From: Rubrivivax sp.
GTDB taxonomy: Bacteria; Pseudomonadota; Gammaproteobacteria; Burkholderiales; Burkholderiaceae_C
Direction of reading: 5' to 3'
Length of the DNA stretch: 40,816 nt
Assembly (NCBI GenBank): GCA_021297985.1
Contig: JAJTGU010000032.1
Coordinates: 1 to 40,816, forward strand
This document shows, in pieces, positions 9,224 to 17,855 of this stretch. The notes beneath the pieces were generated by a model, which saw only the letters and a program-made list of their open reading frames with translations, was not told where the DNA came from and searched no databases. Made by a program: the position numbers and the translations under genes. Each line of letters opens with the position of its first letter. The stretch's first letter is position 1.

Positions 9224-10057
9224 TCAGCGAAACCGGCTGCGGAACTCCGAACACAGCGAACGCAACATGCGTTCGTAGTGGACATGATTGTCGGAGCCGG
9301 GTGCTGGATCCGCCTCGCACAAGACCACCGGCGAGCCGTCGTTGCGGCACTCGAGCACCGTGACGCCGACCACGTCGTAGCCAATTCCAGCGGCTGTCCG
9401 TTCGAGCGGAATCGCCCGTGTGAGCATCGCCACAACACGCTGCGCATCCGTGGGCTGATCGTGGTTGTTGCGGGCAGCCTTGGCCCCCGGACTCACGAAG
9501 TCCGGCGCCGCATTGACCAACGAGTACGACACCGTGATGCAACGCGGTGTGGCCTGCCTCGCGAGATAGCCGGTGGCCAGGATTTCGGCATGCAGGCGCG
9601 GCATGGACTTCGAATGCTCCGTCATGCACGCTTTGGCTTCGAGTGCGATCGCCACTTCGGACACGTCGTCGCGGCGATCTTCATACACCACCGGCAACGC
9701 GGCCAAGGTCCGGCGCTGGGCCGCGTCCAACACCACGCCCAATTCGTCGGCAAGGTCGGTGAAAGTCCGACGAGCCGCCTCGTCACGGTCTGGGGGCACC
9801 AAGGTGACCACCAGATCGAGCGTCTTGTTGATCGGCCCGACCATGACGTGGTTGAGCCGAAAGCCCAATCCGCCCACGTCGGCCTTGGCTCGCGCCGCAT
9901 CGCATTGCGACAGCAAGTCAAACAACAGCGTCCAGCATGCAAGCTTGGAATGGTTGTCGCTGCGCGAGTGGTATTGCCAAGCCCGCGTGCTCGCACCCCG
10001 GGTTGTCGGGCGGCTCATGGTCTGGACCAGAATCAGCGGGCCGAGCGGTTGAGGCAT
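9224..10057 (-). CDS. Putative type II restriction endonuclease (PD-(D/E)xK-like), convergent with the MTase
   Basis: 277 aa; YEDRRDDVSEVAIALEAKACMTEHSKSMPRLHAEI fits a D...ExK nuclease core; converges with the C5-MTase with a 12-bp gap. Confidence 0.6.
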   Translation of the reverse strand: MPQPLGPLILVQTMSRPTTRGASTRAWQYHSRSDNHSKLACWTLLFDLLSQCDAARAKADVGGLGFRLNHVMVGPINKTLDLVVTLVPPDRDEAARRTFTDLADELGVVLDAAQRRTLAALPVVYEDRRDDVSEVAIALEAKACMTEHSKSMPRLHAEILATGYLARQATPRCITVSYSLVNAAPDFVSPGAKAARNNHDQPTDAQRVVAMLTRAIPLERTAAGIGYDVVGVTVLECRNDGSPVVLCEADPAPGSDNHVHYERMLRSLCSEFRSRFR

Positions 10058-10238
10058 TCGGTTCTATCGGGGCTGCGCCGGCGCAGACTGTAGCCCCAAC
10101 CAAATGCCCGGCCGATCTGGCACGGACGTGGCGAACCCCCGGCTCTTTCGGCGGCTGGCGCTCGCAAGCGACCTCTCTTCGGGTCATTTCTGCACACTGA
10201 GCCAAACTCACACCCCCAGAGCCGAGAACGAGACCGCC

Positions 10239-11876
10239 ATGCCCAGAGCGCTGCACAAGAAGACCGTCGAAGCCCCCGTCGAGGCCTCCAGCGAGGGCAC
10301 GGGCGCACGCGGCGACAACAAGGCCGGCCGCGAGACGCGGCTGAACCCCCTGGACGCCGCCTGGCTGCTGACCGAGTCGCGGGCGACGGCCAACCACGTC
10401 GGAGGGCTGCTGACCTTTGCCTTGCCGCCGGATGCGCCGCCGGACTTCCTGCGGCGGCTGATGCACGAGTTCCGCCGCCACCGCCACTTTGCGCCACCCT
10501 GGAACCGGCGGCTCAAGTACCCGTCGTTCACGCTCAACCCGGTGCCGGTGTGGGTGGAGGACGACGACATCGACCTCGAGTACCACATGCGCCACGCGGC
10601 GCTGCCCTTCCCGGGGGGCGAGCGGGAGCTCGGCGAGCTGATCGGCCGCCTGCACAGCACGCCGCTGGACCTGGCGCGCCCGCCCTGGGAGTGCACGCTG
10701 ATCGAGGGCCTGGAAGGCGGCCGGTTCGCGATGTACACCAAGATGCACCACTCGCTGATCGACGGCATCAGCGGCGTCAAGCTGCTGCAGCGGGCGATGT
10801 CGACCGAGCGCGACAAGAGCGAGGCCACGGCCCCGTTCTGGGAGAGCGCTGCCGAAGGCCGGCGCAGCGACTCCGATGGCGTACCGCGCAAGCGCGCCAG
10901 CGGCGCCACGCCGACCATCGCCAGCGCGCTCGATGTCGCAGCCGAGGCGCTGCGGGGCCAGATGCGATCGGTGCCGCAACTGGCCGCCGCCTTTGCCAAG
11001 ATCGTCGGCCGCATCGGCCAGCCCGGCGAAGGCCTGCAGGTGCCGTTCGATTCACCACGCTCGGTGCTCAACGGCCGCGTCCGCGACAAGCGCCGCTTCG
11101 CGACCGCGCAGTTCGAACTGGCACGGCTGCGCACGCTCGCCAGCGCCGCCGGCGGCACGATCAACGACGTCGTGCTGTCGCTGTGCGGCGGCGCGCTGCG
11201 GCGCTTCCTGATCGACCGCGAGGCGCTGCCGGACCAGACCCTGACCGCCGGCATCCCGGTGTCGGTGCGCCCCAAGGACGACGAGGGCACGGGCAACGCG
11301 ATCAGCTTCATCGTGTCGACGCTGGGCACCGATCTGGACGACCCGGTGCAACGGCTGCGTGCGATCCAGGCCTCGGTGCAGCACGCCAAGGCCCATGTCC
11401 AAGGCCTGCCGCGCGCGGCGATGCTCCAGTACACGATGCTGCTGATGGCACCGACCATCCTGACGCTGCTGACCGGCATCGGCGGGCGCACGCGGCCGAT
11501 GTTCAACATCACGATCTCCAACGTGCCCGGGCCGCAGGCCCCGCTGTACTGGCGCGGCGCGGAGCTGCTGGCCATCTACCCGGTGTCCATCGTCACCCAT
11601 GGCCAGGCGCTGAACATCACCTGCCACAGCTACAACGGCCGCATGTTTTTCGGCTTCACCGGCTGCCACGCCAGCCTGCCCAGCCTGCAGAAGCTGGCCT
11701 TGCACGCCGAAGCCGCGGTGCAGGAGCTGGAAGCCGCGTTTCTGCCGACGCCCGAAGCGGCAGCGCCAGCCGCCGAAAAGGCCAAACCGCCGCGCAAGCG
11801 GCCGGCGGCGCGCAAGGCTGCCGCCAAGAAGTCCGTTCCCGCGCCAGCCCCGACGCGCAAACGCCGAATCGCCTGA
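10239..11876 (+). CDS. Wax ester synthase/diacylglycerol acyltransferase (WS/DGAT) family protein
   Basis: MHHSLIDGISGVKLL (HHxxxDG), NDVVLSLCGGALRRFL, FNITISNVPGPQAPLYWRGAELLAIYPVS; in-frame ATG at 10239. Confidence 0.93.
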   Translation: MPRALHKKTVEAPVEASSEGTGARGDNKAGRETRLNPLDAAWLLTESRATANHVGGLLTFALPPDAPPDFLRRLMHEFRRHRHFAPPWNRRLKYPSFTLNPVPVWVEDDDIDLEYHMRHAALPFPGGERELGELIGRLHSTPLDLARPPWECTLIEGLEGGRFAMYTKMHHSLIDGISGVKLLQRAMSTERDKSEATAPFWESAAEGRRSDSDGVPRKRASGATPTIASALDVAAEALRGQMRSVPQLAAAFAKIVGRIGQPGEGLQVPFDSPRSVLNGRVRDKRRFATAQFELARLRTLASAAGGTINDVVLSLCGGALRRFLIDREALPDQTLTAGIPVSVRPKDDEGTGNAISFIVSTLGTDLDDPVQRLRAIQASVQHAKAHVQGLPRAAMLQYTMLLMAPTILTLLTGIGGRTRPMFNITISNVPGPQAPLYWRGAELLAIYPVSIVTHGQALNITCHSYNGRMFFGFTGCHASLPSLQKLALHAEAAVQELEAAFLPTPEAAAPAAEKAKPPRKRPAARKAAAKKSVPAPAPTRKRRIA

Positions 11877-11891
11877 GGGCGAGGGCGTCCA

Positions 11892-11908
11892 GGGCGACCG
11901 GGTCGCCT
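11892..11908 (+). terminator. Hairpin following the WS/DGAT gene
   Basis: GGCGACC-G-GGTCGCC (11893-11899/11901-11907) 16 nt after the stop, followed by TCTTGCGTT. Confidence 0.45.
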
Positions 11909-12066
11909 CTTGCGTTGGTGGTCCATCGCGGCGCCACTGCGGCCCAGGCCTGGTGCACACGGGTCTTGACGCGCACCGTGTTGCGGCACCAGCGCTTCGG
12001 CGGTGAAGGCCCGCCGAAGCGCGCATCCATAGCTGACTGACCCTCCAGGGCCACCGTAGTCGGCCC

Positions 12067-12082
12067 TGGCACGGCTCATGCT
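12067..12082 (+). promoter_or_regulatory. Sigma54 (-24/-12) promoter upstream of the GntR/UTRA regulator
   Basis: TGGCACGGCTCATGCT versus consensus TGGCACG-N4-TTGCW; one mismatch, correct GG-to-GC spacing. Confidence 0.65.
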
Positions 12083-12089
12083 AGTCATG

Positions 12090-12107
12090 ACCTGACATAA
12101 CAGGTTG
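12090..12107 (+). promoter_or_regulatory. Candidate GntR operator 1
   Basis: ACCTGACATAACAGGTTG, palindromic arms ACCTG/CAGGT, 15/18 identical to the element at 24364-24381. Confidence 0.65.
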
Positions 12108-12117
12108 AGTCGACTTG

Positions 12118-12888
12118 ATGAATGCCGTCCGGAAAACCGCGCCACCCCGCGCCGTCGAATCGAAGGTCGTGCCGATGTCATCGGTGCCGATGCACGCGCA
12201 GATCCGCGAGATCGTCCGCCGGCGGGTGCTTGACGGCACGTACGCGCCCCACAGTCAGATGCCGTCCGAGAGCCAGATGATGGAGGCCTTCTCGGTCAGC
12301 CGCATCACCGTCAGACAAGCCCTTGGCGACCTGCAGAAGGAGGGCCTGATCTTCAAGGTGGCGGGCAAGGGCAGCTTCGTCGCCAAGCCCAAGGCATTCC
12401 AGAGTCTGTCTCGCCTGCAGGGGTTTGGCGAGGCGATGACGCCCTCGGGCTACGAGACCTTCTCGCAGGTGATCAGCATGCGCAAGGTGTCCGCCAACGA
12501 GGCGGTCGCGCACCGCCTGCGTCTCAAGCCCGGCGCGGCCGTCTTCGAGATCCAGCGCCTGCGGTTCCTGAATCGCGAGCCGATCTCCGTGGACCAGAGC
12601 TACTTCCCGCTCGAGCTTGGCAAGCGACTGGCCACCGAAGACCTGCCGACCCGGGACATCTTCGCGATCCTCGAAAACGACTACGGGTTGCACCTCACGC
12701 ACGCCGACGTCCAGATCGAGGCGATCTCGGCAGACGAGGGCCTGGCCCGCCAACTCCGCATCTCCGAGGCGTCACCGCTGCTGCGCATCGAGCGTCTGAC
12801 CTACGCCGACGAACAGCCGGTCGACTTCGAGTACCTCTATTACCGAGGCGACGCTTTCCAGTACCGCCTGCGCATCGACCGCACCTGA
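12118..12888 (+). CDS. GntR-family regulator, HutC/UTRA subfamily
   Basis: N-terminal wHTH MHAQIREIVRRRVLDGTYAPHSQMPSESQMMEAFSVSRITVRQALGDLQKEGLIFKVAGKGSFV; UTRA-type C-terminus ending FEYLYYRGDAFQYRLRIDRT. Confidence 0.93.
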   Translation: MNAVRKTAPPRAVESKVVPMSSVPMHAQIREIVRRRVLDGTYAPHSQMPSESQMMEAFSVSRITVRQALGDLQKEGLIFKVAGKGSFVAKPKAFQSLSRLQGFGEAMTPSGYETFSQVISMRKVSANEAVAHRLRLKPGAAVFEIQRLRFLNREPISVDQSYFPLELGKRLATEDLPTRDIFAILENDYGLHLTHADVQIEAISADEGLARQLRISEASPLLRIERLTYADEQPVDFEYLYYRGDAFQYRLRIDRT

Positions 12889-12899
12889 AAGCCAAGAAC

Positions 12900-14630
12900 A
12901 TGAACACCATCGAAATGGATTTCGACCTCGTTGTCATCGGCGGAGGCACCGGAGGCCCGATGGCCGCCGTCAAGGCCAAGGAGCGAAACCCGAAGCTGCG
13001 TGTCCTGCTCATCGACAAGGCCAACGTGAAGCGCAGCGGCGCCATCTCGATGGGGATGGACGGCCTGAACAACGCGGTCATTCCGGGCCATGCAACGCCC
13101 GAGCAGTACGTCAAGGAGATCACCGTCGCCAACGACGGCATCGTCGACCAGGAAGCCGTGATGGCCTACGCCACCGGCAGCTTCGACATGATCCAGGAAC
13201 TCGACCGCTGGGGCGTGAAGTTCGAGAAGGACGAGACCGGCGACTACTCGGTGCGCAAGGTCCACCACCTCGGCGCCTACGTCTTGCCGATGCCCGAGGG
13301 GCACCACATGAAGCGCATCCTCTACCGGCAGCTCAAGCGGGCGCGCGTGGAGATCACCAACCGCGTCGTCGTGACCCGGGTGCTGACGGGTGCCAACGGC
13401 GCCGTGGCGGCCGTGATGGGTTTCGACTGCCGCACGGCCGAACTGGTCCTGATCCGGACCAAGGCCGCCGTGATCACCACCGGCGCTGCCGGCCGGCTGG
13501 GCCTGCCGGCCTCGGGCTACCTGATGGGCACCTACGAAAACCCCACCAACTGCGGCGACGGCCACGCGATGGCCTTCCATGCGGGTGCCGACCTGGCCAA
13601 CCTGGAATGCTTCCAGATCAACCCGCTGATCAAGGACTACAACGGCCCGGCCTGCGCCTACGTCACCGGTCCGCTGGGCGGCTACACCGCCAACAACAAG
13701 GGCGAACGCTTCATCGAGTGCGACTACTGGAGCGGCCAGATGATGCAGGAGTTCTACAACGAGCTCCTGAGCGGCAACGGGCCTGTGTTCCTCAAGCTCG
13801 ACCACCTGGCGGAAGAGACCATCCAGGAGATCGAGACCATCCTGCACAGCAATGAAAGGCCGAGCCGCGGCCGCTTCCATGAAGGGCGGGGCACCAATTA
13901 CCGCAAGAGCCTGGTCGAGATGCACATCTCGGAAATCGGCTTCTGCAGCGGCCACAGCGCCTCAGGCATCCACGTCAATGCGCGTGGCGAGACCTCGGTG
14001 AAAGGCCTCTACGCCGCTGGCGACTGCGCCAGCGTGCCGCACAGCTACATGCTCGGCGCCTTCGTCTACGGCAAGCTTTGCGGAGAGAACGCGGCCGACT
14101 ACTGCGGCGGGGTCGACGCGGTGCCCCACGATGCCGCCGCACAAGCGGCGGAAGCCGCGCGCATCGCGGCACCCTTGCAGCGCCAGGGCGGGCTCACGCC
14201 CTACCAGATCGAATACAAGACCCGACGACTCGTCAACGACTACCTGCAACCGCCCAAGGTCACGAGCAAGTTCCACATCGGGCTGCGGCGATTCGCCGAG
14301 ATCCGTGAAGACCTCGAGTCGATGTCCGCAGCCGATCCGCACGAGCTGATGCGCGCGATGGAGGCGCATTCCATCCTCGACTGCGCCGAGATGGCCGCCC
14401 ACGCATCGCTATTCCGCACCGAAAGCCGATGGGGCCTCTACCACCACTATGTGGACCACCCCCAGCGAGACGATGAGAACTGGTTCTGTCACTCGCTGCT
14501 GAGCCGCGACGCGCAGGGCGCGATGTCGCTGCGAAAGAAGGCGGTCGAACCCTACATCGTCGCGGTCGACGAAGAAGAGCGGACCGCCTACCAGCGCCTG
14601 CGCGTGGCCACCAGCGCGCAGGCCGCCTGA
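12900..14630 (+). CDS. FAD-dependent fumarate reductase/APS-reductase-alpha-like flavoprotein
   Basis: Dinucleotide-binding FDLVVIGGGTGGPMAAVKAKE, substrate-side GHSASGIHVNARGETSVKGLYAAGDC; followed by AprB-like ferredoxin. Confidence 0.85.
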   Translation: MNTIEMDFDLVVIGGGTGGPMAAVKAKERNPKLRVLLIDKANVKRSGAISMGMDGLNNAVIPGHATPEQYVKEITVANDGIVDQEAVMAYATGSFDMIQELDRWGVKFEKDETGDYSVRKVHHLGAYVLPMPEGHHMKRILYRQLKRARVEITNRVVVTRVLTGANGAVAAVMGFDCRTAELVLIRTKAAVITTGAAGRLGLPASGYLMGTYENPTNCGDGHAMAFHAGADLANLECFQINPLIKDYNGPACAYVTGPLGGYTANNKGERFIECDYWSGQMMQEFYNELLSGNGPVFLKLDHLAEETIQEIETILHSNERPSRGRFHEGRGTNYRKSLVEMHISEIGFCSGHSASGIHVNARGETSVKGLYAAGDCASVPHSYMLGAFVYGKLCGENAADYCGGVDAVPHDAAAQAAEAARIAAPLQRQGGLTPYQIEYKTRRLVNDYLQPPKVTSKFHIGLRRFAEIREDLESMSAADPHELMRAMEAHSILDCAEMAAHASLFRTESRWGLYHHYVDHPQRDDENWFCHSLLSRDAQGAMSLRKKAVEPYIVAVDEEERTAYQRLRVATSAQAA

Positions 14631-14676
14631 ACCCGAGCGACTGCGACGGCTCACCCAACATCCGCAGGAGAACCCC

Positions 14677-14910
14677 ATGGCCCTGGCCACCACCTTGACC
14701 CAAGTGCCCGTCCGTGTGGACGACGCCAAATGCATCGCCGAAAAGGGCTGCACCGTCTGCGTCGACGTCTGTCCGCTGGACGTGCTGGTCATCAACCACG
14801 TGACGCGCAAGGCCCAGATGAAGTTCGACGAGTGCTGGTACTGCCTGCCCTGCGAGCAGGACTGCCCGACCGGCGCCATCACGGTCGACATTCCCTACCT
14901 GTTGCGCTGA
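14677..14910 (+). CDS. AprB-like 4Fe-4S ferredoxin
   Basis: 77 aa; CIAEKGCTVCVDVCPLDVLVI and CWYCLPCEQDCPTGAI, two cluster motifs. Confidence 0.88.
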   Translation: MALATTLTQVPVRVDDAKCIAEKGCTVCVDVCPLDVLVINHVTRKAQMKFDECWYCLPCEQDCPTGAITVDIPYLLR

Positions 14911-14922
14911 GCGGAGCCTGCC

Positions 14923-15894
14923 TTGAACACCGAAGCCGCGACGCTCCAGCAGCGCCTGACCGACCCCGACGCCACGGTCCGCCGGCTGGCGGTGATGGAA
15001 CTGCCCTACAGCGACGAGGACGACACGGTCTCGCTGCTGCTGCCTTGCCTGGCCGACAGCGACGCGCTGGTGCGCATCGAGGCCATCCGCGGCCTGGAGG
15101 GGTTCGAGGAGCTGCACGTCGTGGAATCGCTGGCACCGATGCTGCTCGACGCCGAACCTGCCGTGCGCAAGGCCGCGGGCGAGGTGCTGTCCGAACTGAA
15201 GGACACCGCCTCGGCCGCACCGCTGCTGCCGCTGCTGACAGGCGGGCCGCCCGAGGTGCGCGCGCTGGCCTTCCACGCGGTGCGCGCGCTGCGTTCGCCG
15301 CTGGCTTTCATGCCGGCAATGGCCGCGTTGCGTGACGCCGACGCCGCTGTGCGACGCGAGGCCGTCGGCGTGCTCGGCTACCTCAAGGATCCGGCCGCGA
15401 TCGGCGACCTGGCCGAAGTGGCCGCCAACGACCCCGACGTGGAGGTGCGCCGAATCGCGGTCGGCGCGCTCGGCTACGCCAGCTCGGTCAGCGTGCTGCC
15501 GGCCTTGACCCGCGCCTTGAACGACCGCGGCTGGATGGTGCGCGACGAAGCGGCCGGGGTCATCGGCAAACTGCGCCTGGCGCTGGCCATCCCCGACCTG
15601 GTGAAGGCGATGCAGGACGACTACTGGCAGGTGCGCGTGAAGGCGGCACGCAGCCTCGGGCTTCTGAAGGCCGAAGCCGGTCTGCCGTCGCTGGTGGACT
15701 CGCTCACGCACACCATCAGCAACCTGCGCAAGGAAGCCGTGATCGCCCTGGGCGAAATCGGCGACACACGCGCCATCGCGCCTCTGGAGGGCGCGCTGGC
15801 CGATGCCGACCCCGACGTGCGCAAGCTGGCGCGGCTGGCGCTCACCTCCATTGGTCTGGCCCAGAAGGCGCAAGGCGCAGGGGCATTGCCATGA
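14923..15894 (+). CDS. HEAT-repeat protein (PBS-lyase-type repeats)
   Basis: 323 aa made of ~30-aa repeats such as DADAAVRREAVGVLGYLKDPAAI / DPDVEVRRIAVGALGYASSVSVL; TTG start. Confidence 0.88.
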   Translation: MNTEAATLQQRLTDPDATVRRLAVMELPYSDEDDTVSLLLPCLADSDALVRIEAIRGLEGFEELHVVESLAPMLLDAEPAVRKAAGEVLSELKDTASAAPLLPLLTGGPPEVRALAFHAVRALRSPLAFMPAMAALRDADAAVRREAVGVLGYLKDPAAIGDLAEVAANDPDVEVRRIAVGALGYASSVSVLPALTRALNDRGWMVRDEAAGVIGKLRLALAIPDLVKAMQDDYWQVRVKAARSLGLLKAEAGLPSLVDSLTHTISNLRKEAVIALGEIGDTRAIAPLEGALADADPDVRKLARLALTSIGLAQKAQGAGALP

Positions 15895-16220
15895 CCTTCG
15901 TCGTCACTGAAGCCTGCATCCGATGCAAGTACACCGACTGCGTGTCGGTGTGCCCGGTGGACTGCTTCCACGAGGGGCCGAACTTCCTGGTCATCGACCC
16001 GGAAGTGTGCATCGACTGCGCCGTTTGTGTGCCCGAGTGCCCCGTCGACGCCATCGTGGCCGACAAGGATCTGACCGCTGCCCAGGCCGGATTTCTCGAA
16101 CTCAATGCCCGCCTGGCCGCGAAGTGGCCCGTGATCGCCCGAACCGGCGAACCACTGCCGGACGCCGAACACTGGGCCAGCGTGCCTTCGAAGCTTGAAC
16201 ACCTGGCCGAGCCGGCCTAG
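15891..16220 (+). CDS. FdxA-like (7Fe-type) ferredoxin
   Basis: CIRCKYTDCVSVCPVDCFHEGPNFLVIDPEVCIDCAVCVPECPVDAI; ATGA overlap with the HEAT gene. Confidence 0.92.
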   Translation: MTFVVTEACIRCKYTDCVSVCPVDCFHEGPNFLVIDPEVCIDCAVCVPECPVDAIVADKDLTAAQAGFLELNARLAAKWPVIARTGEPLPDAEHWASVPSKLEHLAEPA

Positions 16221-16296
16221 ATCGACCCGGACCACCAGGAGCTCGCCATGCCCAGCAAGGCCCACGCGCCGCACACGCGCTGCAGACCACGTCCAG

Positions 16297-16312
16297 TGGC
16301 ACCGGTCTTGCG
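16297..16312 (+). promoter_or_regulatory. Weaker sigma54-like element upstream of the NosL-extended SBP
   Basis: TGGCACCGGTCTTGCG; 10/12 versus TGGCACG-N4-TTGCW; correct -24/-12 spacing. Confidence 0.4.
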
Positions 16313-16369
16313 ATGTCAGGAGACAAGAGGCCTCACCGCCGCCCATTCACCTGATCGGGGAACCCCCAC

Positions 16370-17800
16370 ATGAAGCCACCACTGTTTCGAAGGATCGCCG
16401 CACTGGCGCTGATCTTGGGCACCGGCCTGGCGGCCAATGCCGCCCAGGAAGTGGTCATCGGCATCGGCACCCAGAACACCACCACCAACACCGTCACCGG
16501 CGGCGTGGTGCTCAAGGAACTGAAGCTGCTGGAAAAGCACCTGCCCAGGACCGGGAAGTACAAGGACATCAAGTTCAAGCTCGACTGGCAGAACTTCACC
16601 AGCGGGCCACCCATCACCAACGGCATGATGGCCAAGAAGCTGCACATCGGAATGATGGGCGACTACCCCTTGCTCGTGAACGGCGCCACCGGCCAAAGCC
16701 AGTCGGGCAACGAGACCCACCTGGTCGCCGTCATTGCCTACAACGCATTCGGTTCCGGCAACGGCCTGGTCGTGCACAAGGACTCGCCGTACTTCGAACT
16801 GGCCGACCTGAAAGGCAAGAACGTCTCGGTGCCCTTCGGCTCGGCCGCGCACGGCATGGTGCTGCAGGCCATGCAAAGCCGCGGCTGGCCCGAGAACTTC
16901 TGGAACCTGTCGAGCCAGAGCCCCGAAGTCGGCACCACCAACCTGCAGGAGAAGAAGATCGACGGGCACGCCAACTTCGTGCCCTTTGCCGACCTTTTGC
17001 CCTACCGCGGCTTTGCGCGCAAGATCTTCGACGGCGCCGAGACAAAGGTGCCGACGTTCCACGGCGTGGTCGTGCGCAAGGACTTCGCCACGCAGTACCC
17101 CGAGGTGGTGGTGGCCTACATCAAGGCACTGATGGAGGCCAACGCCTGGGTGCGCGCCAACCCGGCTGCGGCAGCGGCCAAGATCGAGGAGTGGACCAAG
17201 ATCGAGAAGGAGGTGGCCTACCTCTACCTCGGCCCGGGTGGCATCCACACGCTGGATCCGAGCATCAAGCCGCGGTGGCTCGACACCATCAGGACCGGCC
17301 ACGAAGTGCTGACACGGCTCAACCGCGTGAAGTCCCTGGACATCAACGCCTGGGTCGACGAGCGCTTCGTGCGCCAGGCCTTTGCCGAGAGCAAGCTGGA
17401 CTACGAAGCCCAGAAGCAGACCCTCGCCAACTACGACATCACCGGCACCGATGCCGTGTGCAAGCTGCCCATCACCCGACCCAGAGAAGCCGGGGAGGTG
17501 TGGGTCGAAGGCGCCGCGAGCCCCACGGCCCATGCCAGCGCCTTGTGCACCTTGGTTGCCGTGAACCGCGCGACGGCAGCCGGCAAGACGGTCAACGTGG
17601 CGTATGTGTACGACAAGGCCCTGGGCATCAAGGTCTTCGCAGACAAGGCGTTTTTCGCCCTGAATGCCCGTGACCCGAAGAAGCCCGTGGTCACGCCCTT
17701 CCTGCTGAAGAAGGATGCCGAGGCCCATGCGGCCAGCAGCGGCGGCAAGCTGGCCAGCTATTCCGACGTGCTGGCGCTGGCCAAGGATCTGGCGCCCTGA
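16370..17800 (+). CDS. ABC substrate-binding protein (nitrate/sulfonate/SsuA type) with NosL-like C-terminal extension
   Basis: Signal peptide, SBP core DLKGKNVSVPFGSAAHGMVLQAM; extra C-terminus KVFADKAFFALNARDPKKPVVTPFLLKKDAEAHAASSGGKLASYSDVLAL resembling NosL. Confidence 0.8.
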   Translation: MKPPLFRRIAALALILGTGLAANAAQEVVIGIGTQNTTTNTVTGGVVLKELKLLEKHLPRTGKYKDIKFKLDWQNFTSGPPITNGMMAKKLHIGMMGDYPLLVNGATGQSQSGNETHLVAVIAYNAFGSGNGLVVHKDSPYFELADLKGKNVSVPFGSAAHGMVLQAMQSRGWPENFWNLSSQSPEVGTTNLQEKKIDGHANFVPFADLLPYRGFARKIFDGAETKVPTFHGVVVRKDFATQYPEVVVAYIKALMEANAWVRANPAAAAAKIEEWTKIEKEVAYLYLGPGGIHTLDPSIKPRWLDTIRTGHEVLTRLNRVKSLDINAWVDERFVRQAFAESKLDYEAQKQTLANYDITGTDAVCKLPITRPREAGEVWVEGAASPTAHASALCTLVAVNRATAAGKTVNVAYVYDKALGIKVFADKAFFALNARDPKKPVVTPFLLKKDAEAHAASSGGKLASYSDVLALAKDLAP

Positions 17801-17855
17801 ACCGACACCGCTTGCGCGTCCTCGCCTTCAGCCACTTCACCGAAGGGCCACCCCC

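Noticed and set aside
9278-10093. 271-aa plus-strand ORF opposite the putative endonuclease
   Set aside because: Arg/His-rich artefact composition; the minus-strand ORF has a nuclease-like core and natural composition
10208-11575. 455-aa antisense ORF over the WS/DGAT gene
   Set aside because: Ser/Arg-rich antisense frame; sense strand carries the HHxxxDG acyltransferase
14260-15873. 537-aa antisense ORF over flavoprotein/ferredoxin/HEAT genes
   Set aside because: Spans three well-supported sense genes and has antisense-like composition
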